A stretch of DNA of 46,297 nucleotides. Origin: Neorhizobium galegae bv. officinalis (GTDB lineage: Bacteria > Pseudomonadota > Alphaproteobacteria > Rhizobiales > Rhizobiaceae). Location: the NCBI GenBank assembly GCA_000985875.1, contig CCRI01000029.1, positions 1-46,297 of the forward strand, in the 5' to 3' direction. Numbering within the stretch: the stretch's first letter is position 1; each line of letters starts with the position of its first letter. Below the pieces are notes generated by a model. The model was given only the letters and a program-made list of their open reading frames with translations. It was not told the DNA's origin and ran no database searches. Positions 7,448 through 14,895 of the stretch are shown here, piece by piece. The translations under genes and the position numbers were made by a program.

Positions 7448-7669
7448 ATGAACGGATGCTGCAGCCATTGCCACGCCAGGTTCGACGGGACTTCGCGGGA
7501 TATCCTCCGGCTGTTCTGGGCGTTGGTCGCCACCGTGGCCGGCATGTGGCTGGTCCTGGCGATGGAGATGCTGCGGCGGTCGCATCCGCAATGGGAGCAC
7601 GAAAGGCATGCAAACGAGGAACTGCCCGCGATGATCGCCAATGACAATGGCGCCGATCGCCCAACATAA
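7448..7669 (+). CDS. Small Cys/His membrane protein resembling a truncated CDF transporter N-terminus
   Basis: 73 residues: a Cys-rich head (CCSHCH, residues 4-9), an FDG.S motif, then one hydrophobic helix (about 21-40, LRLFWALVATVAGMWLVLAM). The head plus first helix look like the start of CDF cation transporters often paired with MerR regulators in rhizobia, but the frame ends shortly after the helix and no other frame continues with a second transmembrane segment. It may be a decayed efflux gene or a retained small metal-binding membrane protein. AGGAAAGG precedes this ATG; one at 7424 is less likely. Confidence 0.6.
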   Translation: MNGCCSHCHARFDGTSRDILRLFWALVATVAGMWLVLAMEMLRRSHPQWEHERHANEELPAMIANDNGADRPT

Positions 7670-7672
7670 AAC

Positions 7673-7703
7673 GGCTGCAGCCCTGACTGGCAGGGCTGTG
7701 GCC
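7673..7703 (-). terminator. Intrinsic terminator between convergent genes
   Basis: A 13-bp stem with two G-U pairs (GGCTGCAGCCCTG / CAGGGCTGTGGCC) and loop ACTGG. Leftwards it is followed by CGTTTTATG, so it best serves the gene ending at 7721; it can also act on the convergent small gene. Confidence 0.65.
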
Positions 7704-7720
7704 GGAGAAGGCTTGTAACC

Positions 7721-8272
7721 TTACAGGGAGAGCAGCGGATCGTCCTCGGTGCCGTTCTGCTGCTGTTTCTGCGCGTTGCCCTGTGCCAGGGCTGCCGGGT
7801 TACCGCCCATGTCCATCGCGGTTTCCTGCTTCTGGTCGTTGACGCCCATGGCTTCGAGGATCGCCTTGCGGATATCCGCTTCGACCGCGTCGCGCTCTTC
7901 CGCCGACATGCCCTTGAGATTGTCTTCGGTGAGATCGTGATCCTTGAGATATTGTTCGCGGATGCGCTCGGCCAGGGTCTTGTTGGCGAGTTCCATGAAC
8001 TCGTCTTCGTATTTCGTCGAGGGCGCATCGCCAAGCCAGGTGTCGCCGGCGTCCTGGTCGACCTCGACGCCCTGGCTTTCCATCGTCCAGAGGGCATCGG
8101 CCAGTCTTGCGCCGAACACCGTATCGCTGCCGGTGATGCCGCCCGACACCGACTGCTGCGGCGCCCCATAGTCCTTGGCGCTGCCGCCCGACGCGTTCTT
8201 GTCGCCGCCGCTTTTGCCAAGGACATTGTAAAGAGATGCGTAATAAGGGCTGCTGCTGCCGATCGTCGTCAT
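7721..8272 (-). CDS. Uncharacterised soluble protein with LAxALWxME motif
   Basis: 183 residues, no signal peptide or membrane segment. The N-terminal region is Ser/Gly-rich. A central GSDTVFGARLADALWTMES block is followed by acidic, charged helices (residues about 80-150) and a Gln/Asn-rich tail ending in DDPLLSL. I do not recognise a named family. The same S-x-T...LA-x-ALW-x-ME block occurs in the small protein at 10347-10622, so the two may belong to one rhizobial family. Start 8272 is chosen because GAGGAGAG lies six bases upstream. Confidence 0.65.
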   Translation of the reverse strand: MTTIGSSSPYYASLYNVLGKSGGDKNASGGSAKDYGAPQQSVSGGITGSDTVFGARLADALWTMESQGVEVDQDAGDTWLGDAPSTKYEDEFMELANKTLAERIREQYLKDHDLTEDNLKGMSAEERDAVEADIRKAILEAMGVNDQKQETAMDMGGNPAALAQGNAQKQQQNGTEDDPLLSL

Positions 8273-8337
8273 CGCGACTCTCCTCATGTGAGACCACTAG
8301 CGGCTTAGGTCGCGAAACCTGCACGGAGCTTTCGGAT

Positions 8338-8382
8338 TTGACTTGCGTAAAACCGGCATCCTGGATATGGTTACATGTAACC
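8338..8382 (+). promoter_or_regulatory. mazEF promoter region with perfect 14-bp palindrome
   Basis: TTGACT (8338-8343) is a good -35 box; the -10 lies near 8361-8367 (CTGGATA, weak). Just downstream, GGTTACATGTAACC (8369-8382) is a perfect palindrome 13 bp before mazE, a likely autoregulatory operator. Confidence 0.55.
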
Positions 8383-8395
8383 TTTGGGGCTACTG

Positions 8396-8614
8396 ATGCC
8401 GGTAAAGCCTAGATCATCGCGAGAAAAGGTTCGGCAACACCGAGAGCGGTTGCGGGACCAAGGCCTGCGGCCGGTACAAATCTGGGTTCCGGATGTCCGG
8501 TCTGCTGCCTTCAAAGCCGAGGCATATCGCCAGTCACTCGCGGCGGCTGCAAGTGCCGGCGCTGACGAAGACCAGGCCTTTATCGATTCTATTGCGGACT
8601 GGGCCCACGAGTGA
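8396..8614 (+). CDS. mazE: MazE-family antitoxin (DUF3018-like)
   Basis: 72 residues. The N-terminal SSREKVRQHRERLRDQGLRPVQIWVPD block is typical of the short MazE/DUF3018 antitoxins found with MazF in alphaproteobacteria; the acidic C-terminal tail (DEDQAFIDSIADW) would bind and neutralise the toxin. The ATG at 8396 is preferred over an upstream TTG because TTTGGGG lies six bases before it. It overlaps the toxin gene by 4 bp (GTGA). Confidence 0.85.
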   Translation: MPVKPRSSREKVRQHRERLRDQGLRPVQIWVPDVRSAAFKAEAYRQSLAAAASAGADEDQAFIDSIADWAHE

Positions 8615-8952
8615 AGCGCGGGGAGGTCTGGACTGTTTCCGGCGGCAATGACTATGCCGGTAAGCCGCGCCCCTGTGTCGTAATGCAGGATGATAGCTTC
8701 AGTGGAACGGATTCGGTCACGATCTGCATCTTCACGACCTATGAAGTGGATGCTCCGCTGTTCCGCCTCCACGTGCGGCCTGATGAAGGCAATGGCCTGC
8801 ATCAGGCCTCATGGCTGATGGTCGACAAGATCGCCACAGTTCCGCGCAGCAAGATCGGTGAGCGTTTGGGGCGGCTGCGCGACGACGACATCCTGCGCCT
8901 CAATCGCTCCGCGCTGGTTTTCCTCGGCCTCGCATCCCCACGTTTGGCTTAG
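8611..8952 (+). CDS. mazF: MazF/PemK-family endoribonuclease toxin
   Basis: 113 residues, GTG start overlapping the mazE stop. MKRGEVWTVSGG at the N-terminus, the KPRPCVVMQDD strand near residues 18-28, and SWLMVDKIATVPRSKIGERLGRL in the C-terminal half are the conserved blocks of MazF/PemK SH3-like ribonucleases that cleave mRNA. The protein appears full length. It forms a two-gene operon with mazE. Confidence 0.9.
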   Translation: MKRGEVWTVSGGNDYAGKPRPCVVMQDDSFSGTDSVTICIFTTYEVDAPLFRLHVRPDEGNGLHQASWLMVDKIATVPRSKIGERLGRLRDDDILRLNRSALVFLGLASPRLA

Positions 8953-9012
8953 GCCTGCTTTAAACCTCGCCGACCGGAAAACTGGACCCAATTGTAGCTC
9001 GATCCGAATTTA

Positions 9013-9031
9013 TATAGGGTACCCCCCTATA
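9013..9031. promoter_or_regulatory. Probable DmeR operator
   Basis: TATAGGGTACCCCCCTATA: 7-bp arms TATAGGG / CCCTATA around TACCC. A G/C tract flanked by AT-rich inverted arms is the known RcnR-class operator pattern. It lies directly upstream of the regulator start. Confidence 0.6.
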
Positions 9032-9047
9032 CTACATGGAGACGCTC

Positions 9048-9320
9048 GTGGCGCATACCATTCGGGAAAAGGCAAAGCTTCTGGCGCGGGTGCGCCGGCT
9101 GAGGGGGCAGATGGAGGCGGTCGAGCGGGCGCTGGAGGCCGAGGCGCCCTGCGGCGAGGTGCTGCAATTGCTCGCCTCGATCCGCGGTGCGCTTTCCGGG
9201 CTCACCGGAGAAGTCATGGAGGATCACCTGCGCGAGCATATCCTCCATGCCGATGACGAGAAACAGCGGGCGCAGGCGGTGGACGAACTCGCCGAGGCGC
9301 TCCGCACCTATATCCGCTGA
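9048..9320 (+). CDS. dmeR: DmeR, RcnR/CsoR-family nickel/cobalt-responsive repressor
   Basis: 90 residues. All-helical CsoR-superfamily protein (RVRRLRGQMEAVERALE near the N-terminus). Using the GTG at 9048 gives His3, Cys35, His60 and His64 exactly at the nickel/cobalt ligand positions of E. coli RcnR, and GGAG lies six bases upstream; the in-frame ATG at 9036 has no ribosome site and adds four residues. It should repress itself and the CDF exporter 21 bp downstream until Ni or Co binds, as known for rhizobial dmeRF. Confidence 0.87.
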   Translation: MAHTIREKAKLLARVRRLRGQMEAVERALEAEAPCGEVLQLLASIRGALSGLTGEVMEDHLREHILHADDEKQRAQAVDELAEALRTYIR

Positions 9321-9341
9321 TCGAGAATGAAGGAGAAGACC

Positions 9342-10337
9342 ATGGCCGATCCCGTCGAGGAACTGAAGCACGAGCATGTGTTTCTGGGCGCCGACCACGA
9401 GCGCAACGAGCGCAAGGTCTGGCTGGTGATCGCGCTGACCGCGACGATGATGGTGGCGGAAATCGTCGCCGGCTCGATCTTCGGTTCGATGGCGCTGACC
9501 GCCGACGGCTGGCACATGTCCACCCATGCCGGCGCCATGCTGATTGCGGCGCTCGCCTATCTCTATGCCCGCCGCCAGGCCCGCAATCCGCGCTACACGT
9601 TCGGCACCGGCAAGCTCGGCGATCTCGCCGGCTTTGCCAGCGCCATCGTGCTTGCCCTGATCGCGCTGCTGATCGCCTGGGAGAGTTTTGTCCGGTTCGC
9701 CAATCCGGTGGCGATCGATTTCGATCAGGCGATTCTCGTGGCGGTGGTCGGGCTGGCCGTCAACCTGCTCAGCGCCTGGCTGCTCCGGGAGGATCACCAT
9801 CATTCTCATGGCGGCGGCCATGCCCATCACGGCAGTCACGCCCATGACGGCGGCCATCATCACGGGCACCACGGCCATCACGGCGCCCATGCGCATGAAC
9901 CCGCGGCCAAGGACCACAATCTGCGCGCCGCCTACCTGCATGTCCTCGCCGATGCGCTGACCTCGGTCCTGGCGATCGTCGCGCTCATTCTCGGCGGGGC
10001 CTACGGCTGGGCCTGGCTGGATCCTGCCATGGGCGTGGTCGGCGGCCTGGTGATCGCCCGTTGGTCCTGGGGGCTGATCCGGGTGACCGCGACGGTGCTT
10101 CTGGACGCGCAAGCGGATGACGAGGAACTGGCGGGCAAGATCCGCCGGAGCGTGGAGACGGAGGAGGACCGGATCTCGGACCTGCATGTCTGGCAGGTAG
10201 GGCCGGGGCACCATGCGGCGATCGTCGCGCTGGTCACGCCAAAACCCCGGGCGCCGTCCTTCTACAAGGATAAGCTCCGGGGCATCCGGGATCTGTCGCA
10301 TGTGACGGTGGAGGTCACGCCGACTGGAGCAGCGTAA
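9342..10337 (+). CDS. dmeF: DmeF, cation diffusion facilitator for Ni/Co export
   Basis: 331 residues with six predicted membrane helices. TADGWHMSTHA (Asp55, His58) in helix 2 and AAYLHVLADALTS in helix 5 give the HxxxD metal sites of CDF transporters. A very His-rich cytoplasmic loop (about residues 151-186) and a C-terminal cytoplasmic domain follow. The pair with an RcnR-type repressor identifies DmeF, which expels cobalt and nickel in exchange for protons. Start 9342 follows AAGGAG at good spacing; an ATG at 9327 is less well placed. Confidence 0.9.
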   Translation: MADPVEELKHEHVFLGADHERNERKVWLVIALTATMMVAEIVAGSIFGSMALTADGWHMSTHAGAMLIAALAYLYARRQARNPRYTFGTGKLGDLAGFASAIVLALIALLIAWESFVRFANPVAIDFDQAILVAVVGLAVNLLSAWLLREDHHHSHGGGHAHHGSHAHDGGHHHGHHGHHGAHAHEPAAKDHNLRAAYLHVLADALTSVLAIVALILGGAYGWAWLDPAMGVVGGLVIARWSWGLIRVTATVLLDAQADDEELAGKIRRSVETEEDRISDLHVWQVGPGHHAAIVALVTPKPRAPSFYKDKLRGIRDLSHVTVEVTPTGAA

Positions 10338-10346
10338 CGGGAAGTT

Positions 10347-10622
10347 TTAGAATTCGGCGAATTCCTGATAGCGGCCTTCGACCCAGTCCTTCCGGACGCC
10401 TCGGACCTGCATATCGACGTTTGCGGAGCCCGCATCGTCGATTTCCATGACCCAGAGCGCATTGGCAAGCGAAGACGACAGCAGCGTGCTACTTCCCGTC
10501 AAGGCATTCGGCGAACGCTGGGCAGCGACAGTCTCGCGCTGAGGCGCTTCTTCGACTTTCCGGTCCATCTCTTGTGCCCGGTTGGGATAATAATAGCCGT
10601 TGAGGCCGCTATCGATCTTCAT
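10347..10622 (-). CDS. Small uncharacterised protein with LAxALWxME motif
   Basis: 91 residues, soluble, no signal peptide. The region SSTLLSSSLANALWVMEID (about residues 44-62) resembles the GSDTVFGARLADALWTMES block of the protein at 7721-8272. The C-terminus is acidic and aromatic (WVEGRYQEFAEF). No named family recognised. A CtrA-type box (TTAA-N7-TTAA) lies 26 bp upstream of the start, suggesting cell-cycle or motility-linked expression. It is convergent with dmeF, 9 bp apart. Confidence 0.6.
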   Translation of the reverse strand: MKIDSGLNGYYYPNRAQEMDRKVEEAPQRETVAAQRSPNALTGSSTLLSSSLANALWVMEIDDAGSANVDMQVRGVRKDWVEGRYQEFAEF

Positions 10623-10647
10623 GGCGAAACGCCCGTGTTCAAAATGG

Positions 10648-10663
10648 TTAACAAATGGTTAAC
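10648..10663. promoter_or_regulatory. CtrA-type binding motif
   Basis: TTAA-CAAATGG-TTAAC matches the alphaproteobacterial CtrA consensus TTAA-N7-TTAA(C) in full, and reads so on both strands. It sits just upstream of the gene starting at 10622, overlapping its likely promoter. Confidence 0.5.
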
Positions 10664-10757
10664 GCGCGAACCTTGTGCGAAGCTTGCGATCGGTGTTTCA
10701 GTTTGACGACAGGGGCTTGACAAAAATACGTCGGTGAACGGCTGTTCGGGTCGTTCC

Positions 10758-11297
10758 TTATCCGTTCCGGCTGCCCAGGAACCGCTCGAATATCGCCTGG
10801 GTGAGCCGCTGGTTCTGCCGATACCATGTATCTTGCGTGTAGAAGACGGGTTCGGCTGGATCCCAGCCACTTAAGGTAAAATCGCTCTGGCGGGAGAAGA
10901 AGGCGACGAATTCTTCTTCGCTTGCCCAGGTGGCGATGGCCGGTCCCGGATGAAAGCCGTCCTGGATGTCGCAGAGAATGACGCCGGCTTGCGCGCGGAT
11001 CAGGCCGTGGCCGCAGAAGTCGCGGTGGAATTCGTGGATCAGCCCTTCGCCGATCTGGGCCTGCTGTAATTTTTGCCACACAAGGCGCATCCGCTCGGAC
11101 CCGAGCGCCTTGTGCGAGAGCCTGTCGCGCACCTCCGCCCGCCGCCGATCCATCTCCTCCTCGGTCGCATTGATCAGAGGGTAGGGCGGCCAGGCAGGCG
11201 GCCTGGTCTTCCGCTGCCGCCAGACGGACCAGCCGGCCACGCCGAGCACACAGAGGATCACGGCATAACAGACGATCGGAATGATGATGCCCGCCAT
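10758..11297 (-). CDS. Uncharacterised protein with N-terminal membrane anchor
   Basis: 179 residues. One N-terminal transmembrane helix (about 4-25, IIIPIVCYAVILCVLGVAGW) followed by a basic, proline-containing stretch and a soluble domain (residues 45-179) rich in aromatic residues, including FHPGPAIATW. The orientation is probably soluble domain in the cytoplasm (positive residues after the helix). No family recognised. It begins 7 bp after the DUF1697 stop, so the two are likely cotranscribed, with GGAAGG upstream. Confidence 0.65.
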   Translation of the reverse strand: MAGIIIPIVCYAVILCVLGVAGWSVWRQRKTRPPAWPPYPLINATEEEMDRRRAEVRDRLSHKALGSERMRLVWQKLQQAQIGEGLIHEFHRDFCGHGLIRAQAGVILCDIQDGFHPGPAIATWASEEEFVAFFSRQSDFTLSGWDPAEPVFYTQDTWYRQNQRLTQAIFERFLGSRNG

Positions 11298-11304
11298 CGG
11301 CCGC

Positions 11305-11820
11305 TCAGCCTTCCATGGCGCGGGCCATTTCGGCGAGCTTGCGCACGGTGTTGAGATTGCGCGAGGTGCCGGGTTTCAGCGCCGGCAGCTTCAGCTTCGA
11401 TCTGCCCGATCCGATCGGATAATGGACATAGATCTCGCGCCCGGCGACGACAGCCTCCTCGCCATCCGGCGCCACCATGTTGTCGAGCGCATCTTTGGGG
11501 GCCTTCTCGGGCAGGAAGTGCACAAGCAGGAAATTCGGCTTGGCATCGGGGAAGGGCGCGTTTTCGACGATCGCCTCCAGCTCTCCGGTCGAGCGCACCA
11601 TCACGCCCGGCTTCCTGCCGAATTTCTGTCCCAGCGCTTCGTCCAGCTTACCGGCAACCTTGGCCTCGGCCTCGTCAGATAGGAACAGCACGTTGCCGCT
11701 CTGGATGTAAGTTTTGACGTCCGTGAAGCCGAGCCCTTCGCAGATCGCCTTGAGCTCGGTCATCTGGAGCGCGGTGCCGGCGACGTTCACGGCGCGGAGC
11801 AGGGCAACGTAGACTGTCAT
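11305..11820 (-). CDS. DUF1697 family protein
   Basis: 171 residues. The N-terminus MTVYVALLRAVNVAG, the TYIQSGNVLF block near residues 37-46 and the C-terminal SRNLNTVRKLAEMA are the conserved features of DUF1697, a family of unknown biochemical role with a ferredoxin-like fold. No signal peptide. It leads a probable two-gene operon with the membrane-anchored protein downstream. Confidence 0.85.
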   Translation of the reverse strand: MTVYVALLRAVNVAGTALQMTELKAICEGLGFTDVKTYIQSGNVLFLSDEAEAKVAGKLDEALGQKFGRKPGVMVRSTGELEAIVENAPFPDAKPNFLLVHFLPEKAPKDALDNMVAPDGEEAVVAGREIYVHYPIGSGRSKLKLPALKPGTSRNLNTVRKLAEMARAMEG

Positions 11821-11892
11821 TTCTCACCTCCCAAGGGCAACCCGTTAGCGTTTTGGTGTCGCCAACATGCATTGAAGGGCATCGCCAGCCAG

Positions 11893-12072
11893 CCCCCCTC
11901 TGCCCTGCCGGGCATCTCCCCCTCAAGGGGGGAGATCACAAGCGGCGCGACCATCACTTCCAAACAAGCGCCATGCGGGGGCGCAGGATGAGACGTTGAA
12001 TGTAGAGCGGTGAGCAGGCTCCTAGCCAATCTCCCCCCTTGAGGGGGAGATGCCCGGCAGGGTAGAGGGGGG
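11893..12072. repeat. 180-bp palindromic intergenic element (repeat A inverted pair)
   Basis: Two 44-bp copies (11893-11936 and 12029-12072) in inverted orientation differ at one position; each contains its own hairpin (CTCCCCCTCAAGGGGGGAG). A third copy, identical to the first, lies at 35078-35121, and a truncated one at 33910-33925. The inverted pair looks like a small mobile palindromic element. It fills the gap between the DUF1697 and ptrB genes. Confidence 0.8.
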
Positions 12073-12103
12073 TATCACACGGCCCGCCCTCCCTGGCAGA
12101 CCC

Positions 12104-14212
12104 CTACATCTTCCCCGCCACCTTGATCGCAAACGCATACTCAAACGCGATCTCTTCCAGCCGCTGGAAGCGCCCCGACTTGCCGCCATGGCCGGCGGCC
12201 ATGTTGGTCTTCAACAGGATCGGCGCGGTGCCGGTCGAGAATTCGCGCACCTTGGCGACCCATTTGGTCGGTTCCCAATAGGTGACGCGCGGGTCGGTGA
12301 GGCCGGAGATGGCGAGGATCGGCGGATAGGGTTTCGCCTCGACATTGTCGTAAGGCGAGTAGGCGGCGATCCACTGGTATTCTTCCAGGCTGTCGATCGG
12401 GTTGCCCCATTCCGGCCATTCCGGTGGGGTCAGCGGCAGCGTGTCGTCGAGCATGGTGTTCAAGACATCGACGAAGGGAACGGCGGCGATGATGCCGGCG
12501 AATTTCTCCGGCGCCATGTTGGCGATGCCGCCCATCAGCATGCCGCCCGCCGAGCCGCCCTCGGCGATGATGTTTTCGTAGGAGGTGAAACCTTCCTTCA
12601 CCAGATGGTCGGCGGCGGCGATGAAGTCCTTGAACGTGTTCTCCTTGAATTCCATCTTGCCGTTTTCGTACCAGGCAAACCCCTTGTCCTTGCCGCCGCG
12701 GACATGGGCGATGGCATAAACGAAGCCACGATCGGCGAGCGACAGGTTGTTGGTCGAAAACCCGGCCGGAATGGTGATCCCGTAGGCGCCGTAACCGTAG
12801 AGCAGGCAGGGGGCCGAGCCATCGAGCGGAGTGTCCTTGCGGTAGAGCAGCGAGACCGGCACGAGCTCGCCGTCATGCGCCGGCGCCATCACCCGGCGGG
12901 TGACGTAGTCGTCCGGATTGTGGCCCGACGGCACTTCCTGGGTCTTCAGGAGCACCCGCTCGCGGGTGGTCATGTCGTAGTCGTAAAGCTGGCTCGGCGT
13001 CGTCATGGACGAATAGGAAAAGCGGATGACGTCGCTGTCGTATTCGGCGGCACCCTGCAGGCCGAGCGAATAGGCCTCTTCCGCAAAGGCGATCGCATGT
13101 TCCTCGCCGGTCGCCCGGTCGCGGATGATGATCTGCGGCAGTCCGTCCTTGCGCTGCAGCCAGAGCAGGTATCGGGCGAACGCCATATGGCTGATGATCA
13201 GACGGCCGGGCTCGTGCGGCACGACCTCGGTCCAGTTCTGCTTGCCCGGCGCATTGACCGGCGTTTGGCAGATCTTGAAGTCCTTGGCGTCGCCATCATT
13301 GGTGAGGATGTAGAAGACGTCGCCGCCCTCGGTCATCGAATATTCGATGCCTTCCTCGCGCTCTGCGACCAGCGCCGGTTCCGCTGTCAGGTCCTTGGTC
13401 GAGAGCAGCCGGTATTCCGACGTCTCGTGGTCGTGGATGTCGATATAGATGAAGTCGTCGAGCAGCGAGCCGCCGACGCCCATGAAGAAGCCCGGATCCT
13501 CTTCCTCGTAGACCAGCCGGTCTTGCCCCTGCGGCTGACCGACGATGTGGTGGAAGACCTTCGAGGGCCGGTGGTTCTCGTCCTGCAGCGTATAGAAGAA
13601 GCTCTTGCCGTCAGGCGCCCAGACCCCGCCGCCACCGGTATTCTCGACCACGTCGGCCAGATCCTCGCCGGTGGCAAGATCGCGAATGCGGAGCGTGAAA
13701 TATTCCGAACCCTTGTCGTCGTAACCCCAGATGCCGCGGGAATGGTCGCTGGTGTGGTCGATGCCGGAAAGCCGGAAATAGTCCTTGCCCACCGCTTCCT
13801 TGTCGCCGTCGAGCAGGAGCTGTTTTTCGCCGCCGTCGCGCGGGGTGCGGAAATAACGCGGCTGCTCGCCGCCGGTCACGAAAAGCGTGCCATAGGCGAA
13901 CGGCCCGTCCTTCATCGGCACGGAACTGTCGTCTTCCTTGATGCGGCCGCGCATTTCGGCAAACAGCGCCTTCTGCAGCTCGGCCGTGTCGCCCATCGCC
14001 GCTTCCATATAGGCGTTCTCGGCCTCCAGATGCTTGCGGATTTCCGGATCGAGGATCGACGGATCCTTGAACATCGCCTGCCAGTTGTCGGCCCGGAACC
14101 AGGCGTAGTCGTCGGTGCGGGTAATGCCGTGGCGTGTATCGGAGACCGGCTTCTTGGGCGCAACGGGAGCGGCGGGAAGATTGGCGAAAGGCGATGTGCG
14201 GGAGGTGGCCAA
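12104..14212 (-). CDS. ptrB: Oligopeptidase B (protease II), prolyl oligopeptidase family
   Basis: 702 residues, a normal length. It cleaves short peptides after basic residues, usually in the cytoplasm. An N-terminal beta-propeller domain is followed by the hydrolase domain with GGSAGG (Ser near 553), the Asp of SGLTDPRV (near 638) and the His of AAGHGG (near 673). The start is set at TTG 14212, preceded by GGAG, because the family-like sequence begins there (SPFANLPAAPVAPKKPVSDTRHG); the in-frame ATG at 14338 would add 42 residues unlike the family. It is single-gene, downstream of a small membrane-protein pair. Confidence 0.9.
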   Translation of the reverse strand: MATSRTSPFANLPAAPVAPKKPVSDTRHGITRTDDYAWFRADNWQAMFKDPSILDPEIRKHLEAENAYMEAAMGDTAELQKALFAEMRGRIKEDDSSVPMKDGPFAYGTLFVTGGEQPRYFRTPRDGGEKQLLLDGDKEAVGKDYFRLSGIDHTSDHSRGIWGYDDKGSEYFTLRIRDLATGEDLADVVENTGGGGVWAPDGKSFFYTLQDENHRPSKVFHHIVGQPQGQDRLVYEEEDPGFFMGVGGSLLDDFIYIDIHDHETSEYRLLSTKDLTAEPALVAEREEGIEYSMTEGGDVFYILTNDGDAKDFKICQTPVNAPGKQNWTEVVPHEPGRLIISHMAFARYLLWLQRKDGLPQIIIRDRATGEEHAIAFAEEAYSLGLQGAAEYDSDVIRFSYSSMTTPSQLYDYDMTTRERVLLKTQEVPSGHNPDDYVTRRVMAPAHDGELVPVSLLYRKDTPLDGSAPCLLYGYGAYGITIPAGFSTNNLSLADRGFVYAIAHVRGGKDKGFAWYENGKMEFKENTFKDFIAAADHLVKEGFTSYENIIAEGGSAGGMLMGGIANMAPEKFAGIIAAVPFVDVLNTMLDDTLPLTPPEWPEWGNPIDSLEEYQWIAAYSPYDNVEAKPYPPILAISGLTDPRVTYWEPTKWVAKVREFSTGTAPILLKTNMAAGHGGKSGRFQRLEEIAFEYAFAIKVAGKM

Positions 14213-14292
14213 GGAAGCACTCCGGTTGTGAGGCGAGGAGTGCCAGAGATAGGGGGCGCTTGGCCGCGAGGCAAGCGGGAAAGGAGCGAGTG

Positions 14293-14409
14293 TTACTTCT
14301 TCCTGGGAGGCAGCGAAGCGTCGCGCTCGTTCTGCCACCAGACGAATGCGGCAATCAGCAGCAATCCGGCAAGGGGAAGGAAGAGGAGGAAGAAATCAGT
14401 TGCGGTCAT
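14293..14409 (-). CDS. 38-residue single-helix membrane protein
   Basis: Begins MTATDFFLLFLPLAGLL and consists of one hydrophobic helix (about residues 5-24) followed by a polar tail ending PPRKK. The ATG immediately follows the TAG stop of the gene at 14410-14673 without any gap, implying translational coupling. It is the last gene of a probable hicA-hicB-membrane-membrane operon. The function is unknown. Confidence 0.6.
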   Translation of the reverse strand: MTATDFFLLFLPLAGLLLIAAFVWWQNERDASLPPRKK

Positions 14410-14673
14410 CTATCCCGCCCATTCAGCAAGCGTGTCGCCAGTGGCCAGTGAATGTAAGCCGAGCCCGACCGCAAAGCAAATCGTCATCCAGACGGAAATC
14501 CAGAGAACATCGAGATTGGCCACCGGCAATTCGAGAGTAACGCGCGTAACCGGCGTGAATACGCCGACAAGAATGGCGCCGATCCCAATATTGTTCAGGA
14601 AGGTCGCACGGAGCTTGATCTGCTCCTTCTTGGCATCCGAGAGCGGCAGCGGCAAATCCTCGATCACTGGCAA
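14410..14673 (-). CDS. Small two-helix membrane protein
   Basis: 87 residues (from TTG 14673, or 85 from GTG 14667). A charged N-terminus (LPLPLSDAKKEQIKLR) precedes two hydrophobic segments, about residues 26-47 and 55-77. No family recognised. The start codon abuts the hicB stop, and the next small membrane gene starts directly at its stop, so all four genes read as one transcript. A role connected to the toxin-antitoxin pair is possible but unproven. Confidence 0.6.
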   Translation of the reverse strand: MPVIEDLPLPLSDAKKEQIKLRATFLNNIGIGAILVGVFTPVTRVTLELPVANLDVLWISVWMTICFAVGLGLHSLATGDTLAEWAG

Positions 14674-14895
14674 TTACCCGAATGCCGCCTGCAATGAAGG
14701 TTGCGGAATGTCGCGCCCCATGTCCTGCGCCGCCTCGATCCAGCTTTCGATCGCATCCTGCACGTTGGAAAAGGCTTCCTGCGGTGTCTCGCCATCGCTC
14801 ATGCAGCCGGGAAGATCCGGCACCGTTGCCAGAAAACCACCGCCATCTTCGGCAGAAAGCGGAGAGACCAGAACGGGATATCGCAATGGACTCAT
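14674..14895 (-). CDS. hicB: HicB-family antitoxin
   Basis: 73 residues. The sequence YPVLVSPLSAEDGGGFLATVPDLPGC followed by GETPQEAFSNVQDAIESWI is the classic HicB partial RNase-H fold, which binds HicA. The usual C-terminal DNA-binding domain is missing or very short (ends QPSLQAAFG). It overlaps the toxin gene by 4 bp (ATGA) and follows it in the operon, the standard hicAB order. Confidence 0.85.
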   Translation of the reverse strand: MSPLRYPVLVSPLSAEDGGGFLATVPDLPGCMSDGETPQEAFSNVQDAIESWIEAAQDMGRDIPQPSLQAAFG

